Position numbers and translations under genes: made by a program. From contig NW_023501056.1 of the NCBI RefSeq assembly GCF_014066305.1, forward strand, positions 646,501 through 710,500: a stretch of DNA of 64,000 bases. Reading direction: 5' to 3'. The stretch comes from Letharia columbiana (lineage: Eukaryota > Ascomycota > Lecanoromycetes > Lecanorales > Parmeliaceae). The notes below the pieces were generated by a model. That model searched no databases. It was not told where the DNA came from and saw only the letters and a list, made by a program, of their open reading frames with translations. Of the stretch, positions 57,676-64,000 are shown piece by piece. Position 1 is the stretch's first letter. The number at the start of each line of letters is the position of its first letter.

Positions 57676-58359
57676 GTATACATCCCATGCTGTCGCCACA
57701 TCGCTTCAGCACTATCTGAGGCTATATCCACTAAATCTCTTTCCGCTGTGTCTACAATCTAATCAGCCTCTTTTAACCTTTCTTTATAACCGACTTATCG
57801 GTGCCCGGGCTATATTATGACCGAATTGTCCCAGTAAAATAATCTCTTTTAGACTGTATCATTATCACGTTAAGACTGTATATCCTAGCCGATTTAATCC
57901 AAGAATCGAGTTGATTTTCGGCCTCTACTTGTGACCGAGGTTGAGTCTTTCAATTGGGGGTTCTTTCGGACATAAAGACCTCGCTGCTGCCCCTATGATT
58001 TGACGATTTCTATCATATACTTCTTTTTATAAAATTATTTACGAGAGCGTTCGTTTAATAGCTATTCTATTAAATTTTCGTCGTAATTATTATTAAATAT
58101 ACGTAAGAGGTATTTCGTATTATATAGATATAGAATTATATTTAAGTAGTCGTTATAGTAGTTACTATAGCTATTTAAGTAAATTATAAGTAATTACTAT
58201 TTAAAAATCAAGTAGAATCTCTATATAGAGTAGTAAAAAATATATATATTAAGATATATTAAAATAAAGCTTTATAATTATATTTTCTATATATAGGATA
58301 TTAGACGACTAGACTATATTAGAAATATATCGTTAAACGATTAATTAATAATATCGAAA

Positions 58360-59691
58360 TGTGAAGTTCTAGCCACGTTTAGGTTTTCAGTTATATTTTC
58401 AGCCACACTCTCCGCTATAACCTATGCGTATATCGGCTATATTACTCTATTTCTATAGAGTTAAAGATATCCCCTAGAAGATTTCAGAGATAGAATTAAT
58501 TATTCTTCCACATCACCGTATTTATATTCTATTCTTTTTGATAGGTTATAAGCTCGAAAGCGGATAGGATAGTATTAAATATCTATTCTTTGCACTTTCT
58601 AATAGAATATCAATTAATACTGATATACGGTGATCTTATATCTATAGACACCTTCATCAATATTACGATAGCCCATTTTTTTGGCTCGTAACCACCGACG
58701 AGAGGGCTGTCGCAATTCAATCCCACTACAAAAAATCGAGTATTCTATTATCTATAGAGTCTTAAACTTAGTCTTACGGTGATAGCCATCAAGACGAGCG
58801 TCTTAGTTTTAAATCTCTAAACGAGTAGTATAAGAAGGATATTAATCTCCCTCTAAGGAGGTCCGCACGCCTATAATAACTGCACTCCGTATAGTTCCAT
58901 CAGAAACCAGCCTTCGTCACTAAATCGTTCTTACTATTTGATACCTTTCATTAGAACGCTCTTACCGATATCATTCGAAGATCCTCACATAAGCACTTCC
59001 TATTTCTTATGCGAGAATTCGAATCCCAAAGGTAATATCTGATCGGTACCGGTAAGACTCTCGAGGATTCTGACGAAGAGTGGCAGAGCCTCTGTCCTAC
59101 TTTGACCACTCTATTATTATACGATAGCGATTTCGAGGCTAGCGAGGATATACTTGATTCCCCGAGTGATATCGAGCTATTTAATCTCTATACGAAGTTA
59201 TCGCTCTCGCCCTTATCTATTTCTTTCGAAGTATCTTTAGACTCGTTATTATCGTCTTTCCCGCCTTCGTTCTCTTCTAAAATAGAAGATAATTATCGAT
59301 TACGATTAAAAAGACTTATTAAAGATTTACTTATTAATAATTAGAGAGCTGGTACTCTTTCCCTTTTTCCCACGAGATTTTTTGAGATTTAATGAGGCTA
59401 GCGAGGAGTTAGAAGTTAGAGAAGTTTTATTAAACTATTTATAGACTATTTAGAGAGGAGTTTCTAGCTATTTTAGACTATTATAAGCTACTTATAGAGA
59501 AGTATTAAAATATAAAGTTCTTAGCCATATTTAGAGTTTCTAGCTATATTCTTAGCCACTCTTCGCTAGAACTTATACGTATATCGATTATATTACTCTA
59601 TTTCTATAGGATTAAAGACATCTTCTAGAAGATTTCAGAGATAGAATTAATTATCCTTCTATATCACCGTGTTTACATTTTATTCTTTTTA
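58360..59691 (+). mobile_element. Possible short LTR element: 180-bp direct repeats about 1.15 kb apart
   Basis: 58360-58541 (starting TGTGAAGTTCTAGCCAC) and 59510-59691 align along their length (shared ATTACTCTATTTCTATAG, AGAAGATTTCAGAGATAGAA, TATATCACCGTGTTTA-type blocks). Spacing and the TG start suggest two LTRs around a non-autonomous interior. The second copy carries more T/A changes. No coding capacity beyond the 80-codon frame at 59102. Confidence 0.45.
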
Positions 59692-60119
59692 ATAAATAAA
59701 TCTTTTATCGGATTAATTAGTTATATAATAGATAAGATAGAACTAAGCTTAAAATCTTAAATTTATATATATAGTTAATTATAAATTGTTCGCTACGCTC
59801 TTTAATTAGATCGACTAACTTATTACGGGTAATAAATTGCGTTCGCAACTATTAAAAAATAGATATACGTTATTATATAGATATTTTTTTTTCTATTAAC
59901 TTTTTAAGATTCTTTTTTAATTGTAGAATAAAATATGGCTTTCAGATAAAAAGAATTTCTAAATTGATCTTATAATTATTGAGCGTAGGAATTAAATATC
60001 GCTCAAGATCGTTTCAAAGATCGTTATTAATTTACTCAGCCCTAATCAAAAAAAATTTTTTTATTTATGATCTTTACTGTCTTAAGAATATAATATGTAA
60101 TAAGATATATTCTAAAATA

Positions 60120-60640
60120 TGTTTTATTAAACTATCTCTTACTAGTTTATACTATCTATAATACTCTTAATAATACTTTTTATAATACTTTTAATAATAC
60201 TCTTCTAGTATTTTAATGTGTTCTAGTATACTCTATTTAGTTTTTAGTACTTTTAATAGTACTCTATTTAATAATTTTAATAGTAGTACTCTATTTAATA
60301 GTCTTAATAGTAGTTTTTTTATAGTTCTATAGTAATACTCTTCTAATATTCTAATAGTACTCTTTTATAATTTGTATAATACGCTATCTGTACTTTTGTA
60401 ATAATACTCTATTTAGTACTCTTAATAGTACTCTATTTAATAGTTTTAATAGTACTCTTTTAGTAGTTCTAGTATACTTTAGTATATTCTTTTAATAGTC
60501 TTATAGTGTCTCTTTTGTATTCTGTAATATAGCTTTTAATATTTTCGTAGTATACTCTTTTAATACTTCTAATAATACTCTTCTATTTTTGTACTACTTT
60601 AGTAATACTTATTTAATACTTATAGTCTCTTTTGTCTTTT
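60120..60640. repeat. Degenerate AT-rich minisatellite with AGTACTCTATTTAATAG core
   Basis: The core AATAGTACTCTATTTAATAG or close variants recurs many times across about 500 bp (for example near 60255, 60285, 60430). No gene. Confidence 0.7.
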
Positions 60641-60769
60641 GTGTTTTTTGTACTTTATAGTGTGCGCTTATTAGATAGCGTACTACTGGGAGTAATTAGT
60701 GAGTACTATTGAAGTAGTATCGGTATTAGTATAGTAGATGGTGATGGTACGCAGTAATATGGTAGATAG

Positions 60770-60930
60770 GTGCGTAGATATAGGTGGTGCTGCGTGCGTG
60801 TGGTGGTGCTGCGTGGTGTGGGTGTGGTGGTGGGTGTGGGTGGGTGCTGCGTGGCGTGGGGTGGTGGTGGTGTGGTGCTCGCGGTGTGGTGGTGGTGGTG
60901 GTGGTGGTGGTGGTGGCGGCACTCTGGCAT
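60770..60930. repeat. GTG/GGT-rich microsatellite
   Basis: Strand-biased G/T-rich DNA ending in an uninterrupted (GTG)n tract at about 60887-60916. Frames across it encode poly-His, Pro, Val or Gly and are not genes. Confidence 0.85.
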
Positions 60931-61589
60931 ACTGGGGTTTGCAACTAATTTAAAGACTGATTTAAAACTAAAAGGGTTAACGCTATTAATTAATCATATA
61001 GGTAGTACTTGTCTAACTTAATCGAGCTTTTAATTAGTATTTTAATTTAAATTATTAATTTAAAGCTCGATTATTTAATTAGATTTTAATATAACTACTT
61101 ATTTAAATATAGTAAAAATAAAGAAATAATCTCTTATTAATTTATTAGTTATTTATTTAACTAGGTACTTAGTTAAGTAAGAGAAGAAATAATATATTAC
61201 GAGATATTACGAAGAAACTATTATAGTAAATATATACGAGAATATTACGAGAATATTATAAAGGAATTACTTATAGCTTTATAAAGAATACTACGAAGAC
61301 TAAGCGATAATGTTATTATTATTAAGAATACGACTTAACTCTTTAGATCTTCATTATATACTCTTTATAATTCTATATTAAATTACTACTTAATAGACGA
61401 GAACGATATTATAATTTAATTTACTATCTCCGGTATCTGTAATATTATATTTAATATATTTTTAATAAGTATATAGGAGTCTACTACGTCGATTATAGTT
61501 AATTAAATCTTTATAAATAGGTTTCTATCGAAGATATATATTTAAATAAATTAAATTATTCGATATCTTATCTAAATGTATTTTAGTAT

Positions 61590-62010
61590 TTGACTATCTT
61601 TGGATATCTTGTTATTTTACTATTTAGTTATCGTAGCTATAGATTTTTGCTATTTTAATTTTGCTTCGTGTTGAGATATCTTGTTTTTTAACTATTAAAG
61701 CTATTAGTTATGAGTCTTGTTTTTTAACTATTTAACTATTATAGTATAAAGATATCTTAGTATAGGTTTTTAGCTATTTTAATTATGAGCTATCGTAGTT
61801 ATAAAAAGATTTTAATTTTTAGCTATTTAAGCTATTATAGTTATAAAGATATCTTAATTATTTTAACTATTTAGGTATTATAGCTATAAAGATATCTTAG
61901 TATTTCGTATTTAGCTATCGCAGCTATAGATATTTTAGCTATTTTAACTATTTCGACTATCGTAGCTATAGAAATATCTTAATTATTTTAATTATTTAAA
62001 ATATTCATTT
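61590..62010. repeat. Degenerate AT-rich satellite with AGATATCTTAGTATT and AGCTATCGTAGCTATA cores
   Basis: Roughly seven units of about 55-65 bp alternate AAAGATATCTTA and TAGCTATCGTAGCTATA type blocks. The unit contains the palindromes GATATC and TAGCTA. No gene. Confidence 0.65.
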
Positions 62011-62560
62011 ATATTTAGCTAATTAAACTCGATTTACTTATACTTTACTAAGGGAATATATTTATAATATAGTATAATAGCGATTATAGTCTAATAGTCT
62101 AATAATATAATTATAAAGATTATTATAACGAGAGCTCTATTATTAAGAAGTTTATAATATATATATATAGTAAAGGAGAATAAGTAAAACTTAAAGAGAT
62201 TTATATTCTTCGATAAAGGTTTTATCGAAGTTTTAATATTACCTAATCGAGTTAGCGGTAGAAGAGTAGGGCTATTCCCGTTTTAAATTATTTCTTTTAA
62301 AAAAACTGCTAAACCTCCCTACTGGGATTACTGGACAGCACTACTGGGGTGTACTGGATGTACTGGAAGCACTAATAGAGCACTACTAGCATACTGGGAA
62401 GATTTGATAATATAGCGACAGCGACAGCGTAACTATAGAACCTAAAAAGCTAATAGTTCTTCGGCAATTAGACTTAAGGTTTTATTTGCAATCTATATAT
62501 TAGTTTACTCAATTTGTCCGTATATTTGACGGTATCGAAATTTGGTGGATGCTTAAATGT

Positions 62561-63156
62561 TTTAAAAGTATTTCCTCACCCAACTCCGTTGGCTTTCAGC
62601 TTTTCTTCTTCTACAAGATGTCAACCTCTCAAGTAGAGGTCTAAATAAATAGTACTAAGCGATGGCGACGTGATACTAAAGGACAATGGCCGTCGGTAAG
62701 AACAATAACTTAGTTGACGAGGGTAGTAAGGGAGGTAGCAAGAAAGATAGCAAAGGTGGTAGTGTAGGCGGTAAAAGAAGTCGAATGAATAGCAGTAGTA
62801 GCAATCGATCTTCGATTCCCCATAAACAAGATGTTTTACCCATAGGGAACGGCGAGGGTCATGAAAAGGTATATGCGATTGATGGGTATTTGCCCATGAG
62901 ATGGGCGATACGCCCCTATAAGCAAGTACACTGCCCAGGAATAACCACATTATCCATAGTTGATACATATCATTCATGGAGAAGTATACACCATCAATGA
63001 CTTGCAGCAGAGCGAAGCAATGGATGAAGCAAGTCAGATTTGTGGATGATGGATGAAGGAGCACAAGACCTAGTGTATGTGTAACTGCCACATGGTTGAG
63101 AAGAGTCTTCAATATAAGTGTTTTCAGGATATATGGAACCAAAGACTACCAGGGAA
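62561..63156. other. Island edge and UVE1 3' flank, including the right inverted repeat
   Basis: Composition returns to normal near 62560. A short frame at 62686-63000 overlaps the repeat and is not called. 62805-62946 is the right member of the inverted repeat pair (matches 57535-57675 reversed). About 210 bp then remain to the UVE1 stop codon. Confidence 0.6.
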
Positions 63157-64000
63157 TCACTGCAACTCCTCTCCGTCAGTCTCAGCGTAGCTGATCTTTT
63201 TCGCCCTAGCACTCTGTCTCTTCGGGGCTTTCGTGCCATTCACCTTCCCTTTTCTCAGAAGCTCCATCTCTTCTTTCTCATCGTCGAACTCCGACATCGC
63301 CTCATCAGCATCCTCATCAGATGTGGAAGGCGTCGGCACACTCTTCGCACTCTTCTTTTCCCCATTGACTGCCTTTTTCGCACCTGCTTTTGGCGCGACT
63401 CTCGGAGCGGCCCTTGCTTTCTTGATGGCCGGTGTAGGCGTAGCCGGCACTGCCTCATCTCCTTCTTTGACGCCGTTGCTTTCATCTTTCGCTTCTTCCT
63501 TAATTACGTCTGCGGCAGCTTTCTTCTTTTGAGCAGGTGTCATCTTCGTGTCATCTTTAGGCTCTTTGGGCTCCTTGGGTTTAATGACCTTTTTCACGGG
63601 TCGGAGCCAATGTTCCATACCCGGCGGCCAGTAAACGCGACCCTCGGGTCCGCCCATACCCACTTCATCGTCTGTGATAGTCTCCTGGACCGGATCCGCT
63701 TCTGCGTCCATTGCTTCTTCTGCTGCTTCAAGGTCGTCATCCTCATTCTTGGGCGCCTTCTTCTTCTTCGGTGTTTTTTTCTTAGGTAATCGGATCGGCT
63801 TATTGTCATCTTTGCGGACGTGGGGAAGAATGTCGTTGAAGCTGTCATAACCAGGTAACTTGAATGTCCTCATGAGCTCGAAAACAGCTTGCTCCTTGTC
63901 TTTGGCTTCGATCATGAGGTCCATATCTGGTGGACACGGTGGAAGTGTTGCGACACGTGGGTTGTGCTTTCTGCGCTGCCGTCCTGTAATAGCCGAAGGT
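63157..64000 (-). CDS. UVE1: UV-damage endonuclease, C-terminal part (5' end off window)
   Basis: C-terminal 280 residues of the fungal UVDE family, which nicks DNA 5' to UV photoproducts and starts an alternative excision-repair pathway. The frame is open to the right edge and begins AITGRQRRKHNPRVATLPPC followed by DMDLMIEAKDKEQAVFELMR, a block conserved at the end of the TIM-barrel catalytic domain. The remainder is a charged, disordered tail: PKKKTPKKKKAPK, an acidic stretch, GRVYWPPGMEHWLRPVKKVI, and Lys/Pro/Ala-rich repeats ending KKISYAETDGEELQ. The metal-binding residues of the barrel lie mostly outside the window. The tail probably holds nuclear-localisation signals. The 3' end sits about 210 bp from the repeat that bounds the AT-rich island. 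Confidence 0.9.
   Translation of the reverse strand, partial: PSAITGRQRRKHNPRVATLPPCPPDMDLMIEAKDKEQAVFELMRTFKLPGYDSFNDILPHVRKDDNKPIRLPKKKTPKKKKAPKNEDDDLEAAEEAMDAEADPVQETITDDEVGMGGPEGRVYWPPGMEHWLRPVKKVIKPKEPKEPKDDTKMTPAQKKKAAADVIKEEAKDESNGVKEGDEAVPATPTPAIKKARAAPRVAPKAGAKKAVNGEKKSAKSVPTPSTSDEDADEAMSEFDDEKEEMELLRKGKVNGTKAPKRQSARAKKISYAETDGEELQ

Larger units (their letters stand above)
57850..62560. other. Second AT-rich island with RIP-like composition
   Basis: Mostly AT-rich and gene-free. One 80-codon frame at 59102-59344 (DSDFEASEDILDSPSDIELF) is acidic and may be a remnant of a gag- or nuclear-type protein; it is not called as a gene. The island includes LTR-like direct repeats, two degenerate satellites and a GTG microsatellite, listed separately, and a 70-80 bp stretch (58263-58345) shared with the larger island at 39.7 kb. 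CpA depletion is strong in parts (for example 61021-61320) and weaker around 58400-59100. Confidence 0.65.

Noticed and set aside
58980..59040. TTCGAATCCC reminiscent of a tRNA T-loop
   Set aside because: No matching acceptor, D or anticodon stems could be drawn around it.
60683..60953. His/Pro/Thr-rich and Trp/Val/Gly-rich frames
   Set aside because: All derive from the GTG/GGT microsatellite.

Overview
This window looks like nuclear DNA of a filamentous ascomycete (Pezizomycotina, possibly Dothideomycetes). Genes have short GT-AG introns of about 43-90 bp. Conserved ascomycete housekeeping genes alternate with long AT-rich islands almost devoid of CpA/TpG, the expected scar of saturating repeat-induced point mutation (RIP). 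The class-level placement is inference.

Layout. 1-17 kb is a compact, intact gene block: mitochondrial ribosomal protein uS5m (-, running off the left edge), tRNA m5U54 methyltransferase TRM2 (+), an orphan secreted protein (+), a mitochondrial PPR protein (-), a cupin-like protein (-), a DUF866 CXXC zinc protein (+, 5 exons), a threonine aspartase (taspase/Ntn-hydrolase, +, 5 exons), TFIIH subunit TFB4 (-, 4 exons, first intron GC-AG) and a She4/UNC-45 type myosin chaperone (+). From 17 to 31.8 kb I see no intact gene. Instead there are decayed, duplicated genes, including two paralogous degenerate loci (21.5-22.3 kb and 25.0-28.1 kb) with in-frame stops of the kind RIP makes, and a run of four very similar introns rich in TTCGAA that look like introner-like elements. 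31.8-46.4 kb is repeat territory: CpA-depleted AT-rich DNA, two inverted copies of a short LTR retroelement forming a broken palindrome, and two blocks of poly-A/poly-C sequence that are probably assembly artefacts.

46.4-57.3 kb returns to gene-bearing DNA: a small predicted single-pass membrane protein, a broken zinc-finger gene, an acidic-tailed hypothetical protein, a multi-C2H2 protein, a roughly 75-80 bp tandem array, a small membrane protein, and class II fructose-bisphosphate aldolase (FBA1, 5 exons). 57.5-62.9 kb is a second AT-rich island bracketed by about 140 bp inverted repeats and holding LTR-like direct repeats and degenerate satellites. The C-terminal part of UV-damage endonuclease UVE1 (-) runs off the right edge.

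The housekeeping genes serve unrelated processes (mitochondrial translation, tRNA modification, transcription/repair, actomyosin, glycolysis, DNA repair), so no metabolic cluster or operon-like grouping is evident. The unusual content lies in the degenerate accessory stretch and the repeat islands. All splice sites given here were read by eye from reading frame and family conservation, not from transcripts.
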